NCBI GenBank assembly: GCA_045576635.1
Contig: JAZNGT010000002.1
Coordinates: forward strand, 1 to 33,412
Direction of reading: 5' to 3'
From: Congzhengia sp045576635
Lineage (GTDB): Bacteria; Bacillota; Clostridia; UBA1381; UBA9506
Length of the DNA stretch: 33,412 bases
Within the stretch, counting starts at the first letter, position 1. The number at the start of each line of letters is the position of its first letter. A program made the translations under genes and the position numbers. Positions 15,414-23,257 of the stretch are shown piece after piece. The notes under the pieces were generated by a model. The model ran no database searches and was not told the DNA's origin. It saw only the letters and a list, made by a program, of their open reading frames with translations.

Positions 15414-15905
15414 ATGGAATATAATATAGGGGATAAAATTGTTTATCCTATGCATGGCGCCGGTGTCATTGAGGCGATCGAAGAAAAAGAAATCATGGGC
15501 GCAAGGCAGAAATACTATATTATGCGTATGCCAATCGGCGATATGAAGGTTATGATACCGATCAATAACGCAAAAGAAATCGGTATCCGTGACGTTATCG
15601 ATAAGGACGAGGCAGATAAAGTGATTGCAAGCTTTAAAGCCTGCTCTACCGAGATGGATTCAAACTGGAACAAGCGCTATCGCGAAAATGTTGCAAGAAT
15701 CAAAAGCGGCGATATTTATGAGGTCGTACGGGTTGTTAAAAACCTGATGTACCGCGAAAAAAGCCGTGGTCTTTCTACCGGTGAACGTAAAATGCTAAAC
15801 GGTGCGAAGCAGATTTTGGTCAGCGAACTTGTGGTGGCAAAATCCATCAAACAGAGCGAAATTGAAAATATTATGAATGAAATCGTAAATGCAGAACTTA
15901 GATAA
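15414..15905 (+). CDS. carD: CarD-family transcription regulator
   Basis: The protein has 163 residues and starts MEYNIGDKIVYPMHGAGVIEAIEEKEIMG, the standard Tudor-like RNA-polymerase-interaction domain of the CarD/CdnL family (residues ~1-60). A helical C-terminal domain follows (~65-160), with the conserved LYREKSRGLSTGERKMLNGAK-type core. CarD binds the RNA polymerase beta subunit and stabilises the open complex, especially at rRNA promoters. The ribosome binding site GGGGAGGG is strong. zapA follows by 26 bases, so the two are probably one transcript. The length is normal for the clostridial form. Confidence 0.93.
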   Translation: MEYNIGDKIVYPMHGAGVIEAIEEKEIMGARQKYYIMRMPIGDMKVMIPINNAKEIGIRDVIDKDEADKVIASFKACSTEMDSNWNKRYRENVARIKSGDIYEVVRVVKNLMYREKSRGLSTGERKMLNGAKQILVSELVVAKSIKQSEIENIMNEIVNAELR

Positions 15906-15931
15906 GTTAAATTGATTTTGGGAGGGTCTGT

Positions 15932-16267
15932 ATGGCGAACAAATTACAGGTTAAAATTTGCGGACAGGAATATACTTTGGTTTCTGAAAACAGCCGCGAG
16001 TATATGCTTGAAATTGCAGATTATGTAGACAGAAAACTTGTGACAATAAAAAATCAGAACAGTCGTTTAAGTACATCAATGGCATCCATTTTGGTTGCAA
16101 TCAATATTGCAGACGATTTAAAACGCGCAAAAGAAGAGGCAACAGACAAAATCAACAGTCAGGCAGCTGAAATTGCATTCCTTAAAAAGCGCCTGGATGA
16201 AGCCGAAAAACGTGCCCCTGAACAAAAGGGAACACAGTGGCAACAACAGTCCGGCTACAAAAGATAA
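15932..16267 (+). CDS. zapA: Cell division protein ZapA
   Basis: The protein has 111 residues. The N-terminal globular domain begins MANKLQVKICGQEYTLVSENSREYMLEIADYVD, with the VKICGQEY-type strand and the YVDRKL helix typical of ZapA (PF05164). The C-terminal ~50 residues are a charged helix (ADDLKRAKEEATDKINSQAAEIAFLKKRL) that should form the coiled-coil dimer interface. ZapA binds FtsZ and bundles its filaments at midcell. GGGAGG precedes the ATG by 7 bases. A terminator hairpin follows. Confidence 0.93.
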   Translation: MANKLQVKICGQEYTLVSENSREYMLEIADYVDRKLVTIKNQNSRLSTSMASILVAINIADDLKRAKEEATDKINSQAAEIAFLKKRLDEAEKRAPEQKGTQWQQQSGYKR

Positions 16268-16282
16268 AATTGAATATCGGGT

Positions 16283-16345
16283 AAGCATCTGAAACGCATA
16301 ACTCCCTTATATTGATTTTGGTGTACGTTTCAGATGCTTTTTAAT
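16283..16345 (+). terminator. Terminator of the carD-zapA transcript
   Basis: The 14-base perfect arms AAGCATCTGAAACG (16283-16296) and CGTTTCAGATGCTT (16326-16339) enclose a 29-base loop and are followed by TTTAATTT. Confidence 0.75.
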
Positions 16346-16496
16346 TTAAAAAGGGGTGTAGCAAAATGCGCACACCACACAAGGCAAAAAAACACAAAAC
16401 AAAGCCTTTCTAATATGCTTTAAAAGTTAAAATAATGCAAAATGTAAGGAAGGAATTCGTCATTTGACGAATTCCTTCTATTTATGCCTTGTGTTT

Positions 16497-16565
16497 TGGA
16501 CAAACTTCACCTCTCAGCGTACCATCGTACGCCTTCGGGTAACCCCTACGGGTTCAGTTTGTCCA
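16497..16565. other. Possible three-way-junction RNA fold
   Basis: The closing arms TGGACAAACT (16497-16506) and AGTTTGTCCA (16556-16565) form a perfect 10-bp helix. Within it lie two more perfect hairpins: GCGTAC-CATC-GTACGC (16517-16532) and AACCC-CTAC-GGGTT (16541-16554). Three nested perfect stems in 69 bases are unlikely by chance. It may be part of a repeat family's conserved DNA fold or a small RNA; orientation is undetermined. Confidence 0.4.
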
Positions 16566-16591
16566 ATCTGCGCTATTTTCCGTCCACCCAA

Positions 16592-16637
16592 AAAAAGGGA
16601 TGTAGCAAAATGATTTCATTTTGCTACATCCCTTTTT
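16592..16637 (-). terminator. Terminator of the cmk-plsC-ispH operon
   Basis: Perfect 21-base arms (16592-16612 and 16617-16637) with a 4-base loop lie 14 bases after the IspH-S1 stop codon. The minus strand ends in a T-run. The same sequence is the right end of the inverted-repeat element, so the element seems to supply the operon's terminator. Confidence 0.8.
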
Positions 16638-16650
16638 ATAATATGTTTAA

Positions 16651-18618
16651 TTATTCAGCGTCTGCTTCTTCAGAAGCTGCTTCCAGTGCGGGAGCTTCTT
16701 CTGCTGCTTCTTCAACGGGAGCCGGAGCTTCCGGTGCGAGCAATGCACGGATAGAAAGGGCAATCTTCTTTTTATCCCAATCGATTTCCGTAACCTTAAC
16801 TTCGACTTCCTGACCGAGTGTAAGCTCGTCCTGCGGTTTTTCGATTCTGCGATTTGCAATCTGAGAGATGTGAATCAAACCGTCAACGCCGGGGATGATT
16901 TCCGCAAATGCACCGTAAGGCATAATTCTTACGATTTTAACGGTAATTGTTCCGTCCAATTCTACTTTGGATTTTACGATTTCCCACGGGTTGTCCTCAG
17001 CCTTTTTAAAGCCTAAGGAGATTTTCTTTGTTTCTGCATCGATGTCTTTAATATAAACTTCGATAGAATCGCCAACAGAAATTACTTCTGACGGGTGCTT
17101 AATACGTTTCCAGCTGAGTTCGGAAATATGTACCAAACCGTCAACACCGCCGATATCAACAAACGCACCAAAGTTGGTTAACGATTTTACGACACCTGTG
17201 TAAACTTTGCCAACTTCAGCATCGTTCCAGAACTTTTCTTCAAGTTCTTTTCTCTGTGCTTCTAAAATAACTCTCACAGAACCAACTAAGCGTTTCCTCC
17301 TGTCATTTATATCAATGATTTTGAAAGCAACCACGTTACCCACAAGACCGGAAAGGTCAGCAGTACGTCTTTCGCTTGCCTGGGATTCGGGTACGAACAC
17401 TTTGTAGCCTTTGTAAACTACAATCATACCCTTGTTTACGATTTCAGTAACTTTACCTTCTAAAACCGTACCCTCTTCAAATGCTTTCTTCACGTTTTCC
17501 CATGTTTTTGCTGAGTCAAGCTTTCTTTTGGAAAGCATGATATTGCCATCCGCATCGTTTACACGAACAACAAACACCTCAATTTCGTCGCCGGGTTTTA
17601 CGACGTCAGCGGTTGTTACATTCGGATCGTCGGAAATCTCGGCAGCAGGAATAAATCCGTCTTGCTTTGCGCCCAGGTCAACGATGACTTCGTTGGGACG
17701 AACCTCAATAACCGTTCCTTTCACGACGTCACCTGTGTTTAAGGTCTTTAAAGACTCTTCAACCAGTGCTTCAAAGCTTTCAAAGTTTTCCATTTTACCT
17801 ATTGCCTCCTTTATTATGACCGCTGGGGTAGATGCCCCTGCGGTAATTCCAACTTTTTTTGAGTTGAAATTACAACTTGAATCAAGTTCTCCGATATGCT
17901 CCAAAAGGTACGTTTGACTGCACGCATTTTTGCATATAGAATAAAGCTTTTGGGTATTTGAACTGTTACGCCCGCCCAGGACAATCATGACATCGGATTG
18001 GCCTGCCAGTTCATCAGCTTCTTTTTGTCTTTCTTCAGTTGCATTACATATTGTATCAAAAACTACTATATCTTTGCAAGTTTTTTTTAAAAAAAATACG
18101 ATTTTTTTGAAAATATTTTGTACAAACGTAGTTTGTGATACCACACAAACCGGTTTTTCGTCAAATTTCGCGTTTTCCGCCTCTTCCTCCGAGGCTAAAA
18201 TGACAGCGGAATTTTCACACCAGCCGTTGATGCCTTTTACTTCGGGGTGGTCTTTGTCGCCGACAATCACAATGGTATATCCATCAAGATAGTGTTTGTT
18301 CACCAGATTATGAATCTTTTTCACGAACGGGCAGGTTACATCAATTGCCTCAATGCCACGCGCCTGCATCTCGTCGTAAACAGATTTTCCGACGCCGTGC
18401 GTGCGGATGATAAGCGCCTCGTTTTCTTTTACACAGTCTACGGAATCCACCGGTGAAATGCCTTGTTTTTTTAAGGATTCTACAACGTGTGCGTTATGAA
18501 TAATCGGACCTAAGGTATGATACGTTTTCGTTTTGTCTTTTGCGCAGGCATCTACAATATCGAGTGCTCTTGCAACGCCGAAACAGAAGCCGGCAGTTTT
18601 GGCAACCTTAATCTCCAT
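16651..18618 (-). CDS. ispH: IspH fused to four S1 RNA-binding domains
   Basis: The product has 655 residues from the ATG at 18618 (a GTG at 18627 is possible but sits almost on the ribosome binding site). Residues ~1-285 are 4-hydroxy-3-methylbut-2-enyl diphosphate reductase, the last enzyme of the MEP isoprenoid pathway. The three iron-sulfur cysteines are visible in GFCFGVARA, DVTCPFVKK and ICNATEERQ. Residues ~295-620 hold four S1 domains (for example GTVIEVRPNEVIVDLGAKQDG; GAFVDIGGVDGLVHISEL; YGAFAEIIPGVDGLIHISQI). An Ala/Glu-rich acidic tail ends the protein. This fusion is known in Clostridia and replaces a separate ribosomal protein S1-like protein. It overlaps no gene after start correction and follows plsC by 5 bases. 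Confidence 0.95.
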   Translation of the reverse strand: MEIKVAKTAGFCFGVARALDIVDACAKDKTKTYHTLGPIIHNAHVVESLKKQGISPVDSVDCVKENEALIIRTHGVGKSVYDEMQARGIEAIDVTCPFVKKIHNLVNKHYLDGYTIVIVGDKDHPEVKGINGWCENSAVILASEEEAENAKFDEKPVCVVSQTTFVQNIFKKIVFFLKKTCKDIVVFDTICNATEERQKEADELAGQSDVMIVLGGRNSSNTQKLYSICKNACSQTYLLEHIGELDSSCNFNSKKVGITAGASTPAVIIKEAIGKMENFESFEALVEESLKTLNTGDVVKGTVIEVRPNEVIVDLGAKQDGFIPAAEISDDPNVTTADVVKPGDEIEVFVVRVNDADGNIMLSKRKLDSAKTWENVKKAFEEGTVLEGKVTEIVNKGMIVVYKGYKVFVPESQASERRTADLSGLVGNVVAFKIIDINDRRKRLVGSVRVILEAQRKELEEKFWNDAEVGKVYTGVVKSLTNFGAFVDIGGVDGLVHISELSWKRIKHPSEVISVGDSIEVYIKDIDAETKKISLGFKKAEDNPWEIVKSKVELDGTITVKIVRIMPYGAFAEIIPGVDGLIHISQIANRRIEKPQDELTLGQEVEVKVTEIDWDKKKIALSIRALLAPEAPAPVEEAAEEAPALEAASEEADAE

Positions 18619-18623
18619 ATGCG

Positions 18624-19214
18624 TCACGCTCCAAGGGATTCAATATTGTTCATGATCTCGTCTGCGAATGCTTTGAGTTCTTCTCCGGACGGTTTTTTAC
18701 CGTCGGTGTAAGAAATGGAAAGTGGTTGTCCGATATGTATGGTTACTTGTTTAAACAGCCGAAATCCACCCGATATAGCAACCGGTAAAACAGGAGCACC
18801 GGAACGCGCTGCGATTAAGGCAACGCCCGACTTTGCTTCTGCCGTTTCGGTTCCTTTTACTCTCGTTCCCGAAGGGAAAATGCCGAAAATTTCGCCATCT
18901 TTTAATGTCTTTAATGCGTTTTTAATTGCACCGATATCGTTTCCTTCGCGGTCAACCGGAAATGCGCCCGACATTCTTAAAATCGGCGCGAGGAGTTTGT
19001 GCCGGAATAACTCTTTTTTTGCCATAAAGCGCATTTTACGTGAAATGGCACTTACAAGCACAACCGGGTCCCACATACTTGTGTGGTTTGCAGCCAAAAT
19101 GACTGCGCCTTCTTTCGGTAAATTTTCTGCGCCTTTTACCTTTACAAAGAAAACTATTTTGCAGAAAAAGGCAACGATACTTCTTATGATAGCGTATATC
19201 ATACCATCAAACAT
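18624..19214 (-). CDS. plsC: 1-acyl-sn-glycerol-3-phosphate acyltransferase PlsC
   Basis: The protein has 196 residues. An N-terminal hydrophobic helix (IRSIVAFFCKIVFFVKV) anchors it to the membrane. The acyltransferase motif I is ANHTSMWDP (the HX4D box, residues ~43-51), motif II is PVDREG and motif III is GIFPSGTRV; APVLPVAISG is block IV. The enzyme transfers an acyl chain to lysophosphatidic acid to make phosphatidic acid, the phospholipid precursor. It lies between cmk (28 bases upstream) and the IspH fusion. Clostridial genomes commonly order these genes cmk-plsC-ispH, which supports both the call and the shared transcript. Confidence 0.94.
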   Translation of the reverse strand: MFDGMIYAIIRSIVAFFCKIVFFVKVKGAENLPKEGAVILAANHTSMWDPVVLVSAISRKMRFMAKKELFRHKLLAPILRMSGAFPVDREGNDIGAIKNALKTLKDGEIFGIFPSGTRVKGTETAEAKSGVALIAARSGAPVLPVAISGGFRLFKQVTIHIGQPLSISYTDGKKPSGEELKAFADEIMNNIESLGA

Positions 19215-19242
19215 CCTTTAACGTATTTATTTTAACGCGCCG

Positions 19243-19914
19243 TTACTCTTTGTAACGACTTCTGATAATTTCCAAAACTTTTGAAAGCGAACCTTCAAAT
19301 GAGAGATTGCTTGTGTCGAGCAAAACACTGTCTTCTGCCGGTTTTAACGGAGAAATCGCACGCGTTTCGTCGTTTTTATCGCGCTTCTTAATGTCATTTA
19401 ACACATCTTCATAGGTACAGGTTACACCTTTTTCTAAAAGTTCCTCAAATCTTCTTTTTGCACGCACTTCACAAGACGCCGTAAGAAATATTTTTACATC
19501 CGCATCGGGAAGAACCTTTGTCCCGATATCGCGCCCGTCCATAATAACATTTTTGGATTCTGCGAGTGCGCGTTGGAGTGACACCATCTTTTCGCGTACA
19601 CTTCCGATTGCCGAAACGTCTGATGCACCCATAGAAACTTCGGGTGTGCGGATTTTTTGCGACACATCTTCGCCGTTTAAGTAAATGTGCTGCCCGTCCT
19701 CTTTATAATCAATGTCGATTTGGATTTTATCTAAAAGGGAAGTGACCTTTTCTTCATCTTTTAAAGAGGATACGCCGTTTTCAAGGCAATAAAGTGCAAC
19801 GGCGCGATACATTGCGCCGGTATCGATATATACAAAGCCCATATGCTTTGCCGCCGTTTTTGAAATTGTGCTTTTTCCGGCACCGCCGGGTCCGTCAATT
19901 GCAACTTTAAACAT
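19243..19914 (-). CDS. cmk: Cytidylate kinase
   Basis: The protein has 223 residues, the normal length for bacterial CMP kinase. The P-loop GPGGAGKSTISK is at residues ~8-19, followed by the CMP-binding YIDTGAMYRAVALYC and the conserved NVIMDGRDIGTKVLPDADVKIFLTAS segment. A lid region with ANKR-like basic residues reads RAKRRFEEL. It phosphorylates CMP and dCMP with ATP in the cytoplasm, feeding RNA, DNA and phospholipid (CDP-diacylglycerol) synthesis. The ribosome binding site GAAAGGAAAG is 5-6 bases from the ATG. It heads the cmk-plsC-ispH cluster; no clear promoter was found in the short region upstream. Confidence 0.96.
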   Translation of the reverse strand: MFKVAIDGPGGAGKSTISKTAAKHMGFVYIDTGAMYRAVALYCLENGVSSLKDEEKVTSLLDKIQIDIDYKEDGQHIYLNGEDVSQKIRTPEVSMGASDVSAIGSVREKMVSLQRALAESKNVIMDGRDIGTKVLPDADVKIFLTASCEVRAKRRFEELLEKGVTCTYEDVLNDIKKRDKNDETRAISPLKPAEDSVLLDTSNLSFEGSLSKVLEIIRSRYKE

Positions 19915-19948
19915 AGAGCTTTCCTTTCGTTTTTTCGTTATGTAAAAG

Positions 19949-19980
19949 AAAGCGAAGCTAAAAATGCAGCTTCGCTTTTT
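19949..19980 (-). terminator. Terminator of the 20008-20442 membrane protein gene
   Basis: The arms AAGCGAAGCT and AGCTTCGCTT form a stem with an 8-base loop. On the minus strand it is followed by TTCTTTT and lies before cmk. Confidence 0.75.
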
Positions 19981-20007
19981 ATAAATTCCTGTTTGTATCC
20001 TTCGTAG

Positions 20008-20442
20008 TTACCTTTTACGCCGATTGCTTTTGCCCATTTTTAAGTTGACGCTCATTACGCCGCCAATGGCACCGCCAATTGCAGAAATGAAGAGCATCAC
20101 AAAAAAGTGTGTTCCGATGCAAAAAGCATCCCCTACAAGAGAGGCAATCAGCCAAAGAATCAAATCATACAGAATCCCTGCTGCAAGACCGGTTAAAAAT
20201 CCCCGGCTTCCTGTTTTTTTTACTGTAAAATATCCGGAAATCAAAGCACCCAAGACTTGTGCTACAATTGCGATAATCGGGATTAATGTTTCCGGTAATG
20301 CGGTGTAAGCCAAAAGACACGCAAACGCAAAAAACAAAATAAGCGTTACAAATGTTGCGATTAAAAGCCCCCGCAAAAAGCCTGCCGCAGCCGGACCGAT
20401 GCCGCCTGCAACAATCGTTGGTTTCGTATTTTCGCCGTACAT
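20008..20442 (-). CDS. Unknown four-helix membrane protein
   Basis: AGGAGG lies 7 bases before the ATG at 20442, giving 144 residues (MYGENTKPTIVAGGIGPAAAGFLRG). A TTG at 20448 is in frame but closer to the ribosome binding site. Four hydrophobic segments are clear: LLIATFVTLILFFAFACLLA, LIPIIAIVAQVLGALISGYF, GFLTGLAAGILYDLILWLIA and FVMLFISAIGGAIGGVMSV. Glycine-rich helices and a basic tail (KMGKSNRRKR) place the C-terminus in the cytoplasm. The layout resembles TIGR04086/YrzE-type small membrane proteins of Clostridia, but I do not assign a function. yajC lies directly upstream (66 bases), so the pair may share a promoter. Confidence 0.8.
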   Translation of the reverse strand: MYGENTKPTIVAGGIGPAAAGFLRGLLIATFVTLILFFAFACLLAYTALPETLIPIIAIVAQVLGALISGYFTVKKTGSRGFLTGLAAGILYDLILWLIASLVGDAFCIGTHFFVMLFISAIGGAIGGVMSVNLKMGKSNRRKR

Positions 20443-20507
20443 AAACAAACCTCCTGCCGATATATCTCATTAAAGCATATTCGACAGGCGGGTTGTTTAT
20501 GAAAAAA

Positions 20508-20894
20508 TTATTCTTCTGTTGTTGCTTCGGTTTCAGCAGTTTCTACTGCTTCTGTCACTTCTTCCGGTTCTTCAATTTCCTGAACTTTTGCTTTTTTAGA
20601 AGTTTTTGTTCCGGGAACTACCGTAGCAATTGCATTTTTCTGAATGGTCATAGGATGCTTGTGTGTTCTGTCACCGATTTCGATGCAAACCTTATCATCC
20701 TTAATTCTTAAAACCTTGCCGACAATACCGCCGATGGTGGTGATGCTGTCGCCTGCTTTTACAGCGTCAAGCATTGCCTTTGTTTCTTTTTCTTTTTTCT
20801 TTTGCGGTCTGATTAACATAAAGTAAAAAAGACCAATCATAACGACGAGCCAGATTACTGTACCCATCATTCCTCCTGTTGCATTTGCGTCCAT
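20508..20894 (-). CDS. yajC: Preprotein translocase subunit YajC
   Basis: The start at 20894 has GAAAGGAG upstream and gives 128 residues; longer in-frame versions would begin within or upstream of the promoter. After MDANATGGMM comes one membrane helix (GTVIWLVVMIGLFYFMLI), then the YajC signature RPQKKKEKETKAMLDAVKAGDSI and the SH3-like TTIGGIVGKVLRIKDDKVCIEIGD strand set. A Glu/Thr-rich acidic tail (residues ~105-128) ends the protein. YajC is an accessory of the SecDF-SecYEG protein export machinery. Its own consensus promoter drives it divergently from the lysine riboswitch operon. Confidence 0.95.
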   Translation of the reverse strand: MDANATGGMMGTVIWLVVMIGLFYFMLIRPQKKKEKETKAMLDAVKAGDSITTIGGIVGKVLRIKDDKVCIEIGDRTHKHPMTIQKNAIATVVPGTKTSKKAKVQEIEEPEEVTEAVETAETEATTEE

Positions 20895-20945
20895 TTCGTA
20901 TTCTCCTTTCAAGTGTTGCCAAAAGTTATGTACACTTTCTATATA

Positions 20946-20974
20946 ATTATATACATAACGCGAATATTTATCAA
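20946..20974 (-). promoter_or_regulatory. Promoter of yajC
   Basis: The minus strand shows TTGATA (20974-20969), a 17-base spacer and TATAAT (20951-20946), upstream of the 20894 start. Confidence 0.8.
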
Positions 20975-21014
20975 GTGATTTTTCGAAAATTTTCACAAAT
21001 TGTTTAAAATGATG

Positions 21015-21043
21015 TTGACATATATATAAAATAATGTTACTAT
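21015..21043 (+). promoter_or_regulatory. Promoter of the lysine-riboswitch operon
   Basis: TTGACA (21015-21020), a 17-base spacer and TACTAT (21038-21043) put the start of transcription near 21050, at the first bases of the riboswitch. Confidence 0.82.
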
Positions 21044-21052
21044 TATTATGTT

Positions 21053-21218
21053 GATAGAGGCGCATTTTTTATCAGTAACCCGAGGGAGATTTGCGATTGA
21101 TCGAAGAAATCGCGGCGAAAGGAAAAGATGCCGAAAAAACGTTCTTAACGCAAAGTTCGTTTTTGGGTGTATGGTAAATAATCATGCAACTGTCGCTTTT
21201 TTAAGCGGAGTGCTATCT
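21053..21218 (+). promoter_or_regulatory. Lysine riboswitch (L box)
   Basis: The leader upstream of asd has the conserved L-box pieces: GATAGAGGCGC at the 5' side of P1/P2, CAGTAACC, the central GGCGAAAGG and GATGCCGAA motifs, a paired arm (AAAAACGTTC near AAGTTCGTTTTT), and ACTGTC before the P1 3' strand CTATC (pairs with GATAG). The 434-base gap between yajC and asd is filled by this leader and its terminator. Lysine binding should favour the terminator at 21264 and switch off asd-dapA-dapB, which matches the pathway of the downstream genes. Confidence 0.93.
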
Positions 21219-21263
21219 GCATTAAATATTAAATAAAACCTACGTATATTTAATGTCGATAAT

Positions 21264-21299
21264 ACCAGACTTCTGTCATTTATGAAGTTTGGTTTTTTT
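21264..21299 (+). terminator. Lysine riboswitch terminator
   Basis: The arms ACCAGACTTC (21264-21273) and GAAGTTTGGT (21284-21293) make a stem with a 10-base loop followed by seven Ts. It is the expression platform between the aptamer and asd. Confidence 0.88.
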
Positions 21300-21328
21300 A
21301 ATGAAAGATGAAATTTGGAGGGTATTAC

Positions 21329-22333
21329 ATGAAAGAGTACAACATTGCCATTGTCGGCGCAACCGGTATGGTAGGAAGAACGTTTTTAAAAGTTTTGGAA
21401 GAGATGAAACTGCCCGCAAAAAGTTACACACTTTTGGCTTCTAGCAGAAGTGCAGGTTCTAAACTTACTTTTTTGGGCAAAGAATATGAAGTACAGGAAT
21501 TAACTGAAAACTCCTTTGACGGAATGGATATTGCACTTTTCTCAGCAGGTGGTTCTACAAGTGAAAAGTTTGCACCTATTGCCGCATCAAAAGGTTGTCT
21601 TGTAATCGACAATTCGAGCGCATGGCGTATGGATCCCGAAGTTCCCCTCGTTGTACCGGAGGTTAACCCCGATGACATCAAGTGGAATAAGGGCATTATC
21701 GCAAACCCCAACTGTTCTACCATTCAGGCGATGGTTGCGCTTCGTCCGCTCCAGTTAAAATATGGTATTAAACGTATTGTATACTCAACATATCAGGCTG
21801 TTTCAGGTGCAGGTATGGGCGGTTACAGCGATTTGGAAAACGGCATCAAAGGCGAAGCACCGAAAAAATTCAACCATCCCATTTTCTCAAACTGCTTACC
21901 GCAGATTGACGTGTTCCTGCCTAACGGCTACACAAAAGAAGAAATGAAAATGGTTAACGAAACAAGAAAAATTTTAGGCGACGACGATATGAAAATTACG
22001 GCTACAACCGTTCGTGTGCCTGTATTTGACTGTCACTCCGAATCCATTAACGTTGAACTTTTAAAACCTTTCGATTTAGACGAATTAAAAGCATGTTTGG
22101 CCGAAGCTCCCGGTCTTATTGTTGAAGATGATATCGAAAACTGCGTTTACCCCATGCCCTGCACAGTAAAAGGCAAAAACGAAACCTATGTGGGCAGAAT
22201 CAGACGCGACGAAAGCGTTGAAAACGGTGTAAATCTCTGGGTTGTTGCCGATAACATCAGAAAAGGCGCTGCAACAAATGCAGTGCAGATTGCACAGAAA
22301 TTTATCGAAATGGAAGCAAACGGCGAACTGTAA
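21329..22333 (+). CDS. asd: Aspartate-semialdehyde dehydrogenase
   Basis: The start at 21329 has GGAGGG 7 bases upstream; an ATG at 21308 in the same frame precedes the ribosome binding site. The product is 334 residues, typical for the family. The NADP-binding start is NIAIVGATGMVGRTFL. The catalytic cysteine is Cys129 in ANPNCSTIQ, and the RVPVFDCHSES motif carries the active-site His region. The enzyme reduces aspartyl-4-phosphate to aspartate semialdehyde, the branch point for lysine/diaminopimelate and for threonine/methionine synthesis. It is the first gene behind the lysine riboswitch, followed by dapA after 26 bases. Confidence 0.97.
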   Translation: MKEYNIAIVGATGMVGRTFLKVLEEMKLPAKSYTLLASSRSAGSKLTFLGKEYEVQELTENSFDGMDIALFSAGGSTSEKFAPIAASKGCLVIDNSSAWRMDPEVPLVVPEVNPDDIKWNKGIIANPNCSTIQAMVALRPLQLKYGIKRIVYSTYQAVSGAGMGGYSDLENGIKGEAPKKFNHPIFSNCLPQIDVFLPNGYTKEEMKMVNETRKILGDDDMKITATTVRVPVFDCHSESINVELLKPFDLDELKACLAEAPGLIVEDDIENCVYPMPCTVKGKNETYVGRIRRDESVENGVNLWVVADNIRKGAATNAVQIAQKFIEMEANGEL

Positions 22334-22359
22334 GGTAAGCCAAGAAAGGATGATTTCTT

Positions 22360-23244
22360 ATGAGTAAGAAGACACTGTTTACCGGTGCCGGAACTGCGCT
22401 CATTACGCCTTTTACAGAAAGTGGCGTAAATTTTGACGCACTGGGTGAAATCATAGAATTTCAGATAAAAGAAAGCGTTGATGCACTGATTATCTGCGGC
22501 ACTACCGGCGAAGCTGCCACAATGCCCGATAAAGAGCATTTAAGCGTAATTGAATATGCAGTAAAAAAGGTAGCGGGCCGCATTCCTGTGATTGCAGGAA
22601 CGGGAAGTAACGATACCGCACACTGCGTAGAACTTTCAAAAGAAGCACAGAATTTAGGTGTCGATGGACTTTTAATTTCAACGCCTTACTATAACAAATG
22701 TTCGCAAAAAGGTCTTATGATGCACTTTGATAAAGTGTTTGAAAAGGTGAATCTTCCGGTGATTCTTTATAACATTCCGGGAAGATGCGGTATGCAGTTT
22801 GCGATAGACACCATTAAAACGCTCGCAGAAGATGACCGCGTTGTAGGTGTAAAAGAGGCAAGTGGTTCAATTGAGTATGTAACAAATCTTGTGCATGCAT
22901 GTCCTGACCTTGCCATTTATTCCGGAAACGATGATATGGTTGTTCCCTTACTCTCTCTGGGAGGCAAAGGTGTAATTTCGGTACTTTCTAATGTTGCACC
23001 GAAAGAAACGCACGATATGTGCCAGAAATATTTTGACGGAGACACCAAGGGAAGCCTTGCACTTCAAATGAAGTATTTGGATTTGATTCACGCGTTGTTC
23101 TCAGAGGTAAATCCCATTCCGGTAAAAACGGCGATGAATCTTATGGGATTTGACGCAGGAGTTTTACGTCTTCCTCTTTGTGAAATGGAAGAAGGAAATC
23201 TTGCGCGTCTTAAAAATGCCATGGCAGAATGTGGCCTGATTTAA
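22360..23244 (+). CDS. dapA: 4-hydroxy-tetrahydrodipicolinate synthase
   Basis: The protein has 294 residues with a (beta/alpha)8 barrel layout. The Schiff-base lysine is Lys165 in VVGVKEASGS, the catalytic tyrosine is in the YNIPGR motif (Tyr137), and the pyruvate-binding GTTGEAAT loop is at residues ~47-54. It condenses pyruvate with aspartate semialdehyde, the committed step to diaminopimelate and lysine. AAAGGATG precedes the ATG. It lies between asd and dapB in the lysine-riboswitch operon, giving three successive steps of the pathway. Nothing is missing or broken. Confidence 0.97.
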   Translation: MSKKTLFTGAGTALITPFTESGVNFDALGEIIEFQIKESVDALIICGTTGEAATMPDKEHLSVIEYAVKKVAGRIPVIAGTGSNDTAHCVELSKEAQNLGVDGLLISTPYYNKCSQKGLMMHFDKVFEKVNLPVILYNIPGRCGMQFAIDTIKTLAEDDRVVGVKEASGSIEYVTNLVHACPDLAIYSGNDDMVVPLLSLGGKGVISVLSNVAPKETHDMCQKYFDGDTKGSLALQMKYLDLIHALFSEVNPIPVKTAMNLMGFDAGVLRLPLCEMEEGNLARLKNAMAECGLI

Positions 23245-23257
23245 ACGAGGTATCTTT

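Larger units (their letters stand above)
16348..16637. repeat. MITE-like element with 21-bp terminal inverted repeats
   Basis: The 383-base gap between zapA and the ispH fusion holds no credible gene. It contains a roughly 290-bp segment whose ends are inverted copies: AAAAAGGGGTGTAGCAAAATG at 16348-16368 and the complement of AAAAAGGGATGTAGCAAAATG at 16617-16637, one mismatch in 21. Inside are a perfect 14-bp stem with a 2-base loop at 16449-16478 (core GAATTCGTCA/TGACGAATTC), paired CACAAGGCA (16374-16382) and TGCCTTGTG (16485-16493), and a branched fold at 16497-16565. The right end carries a third copy of the repeat in direct orientation, making a terminator hairpin. Non-coding, inverted-repeat-ended and highly structured, it resembles a miniature element; no target duplication was established. 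Confidence 0.55.

Noticed and set aside
16484..16813. A 109-codon plus-strand frame entering the ispH fusion gene.
   Set aside because: Its second half is the antisense of the Ala/Glu-rich IspH-S1 tail and its first half is the structured element.
21048..21236. A 62-codon frame over the leader upstream of asd.
   Set aside because: The sequence is the lysine riboswitch aptamer, with conserved L-box motifs; it is not a coding gene.
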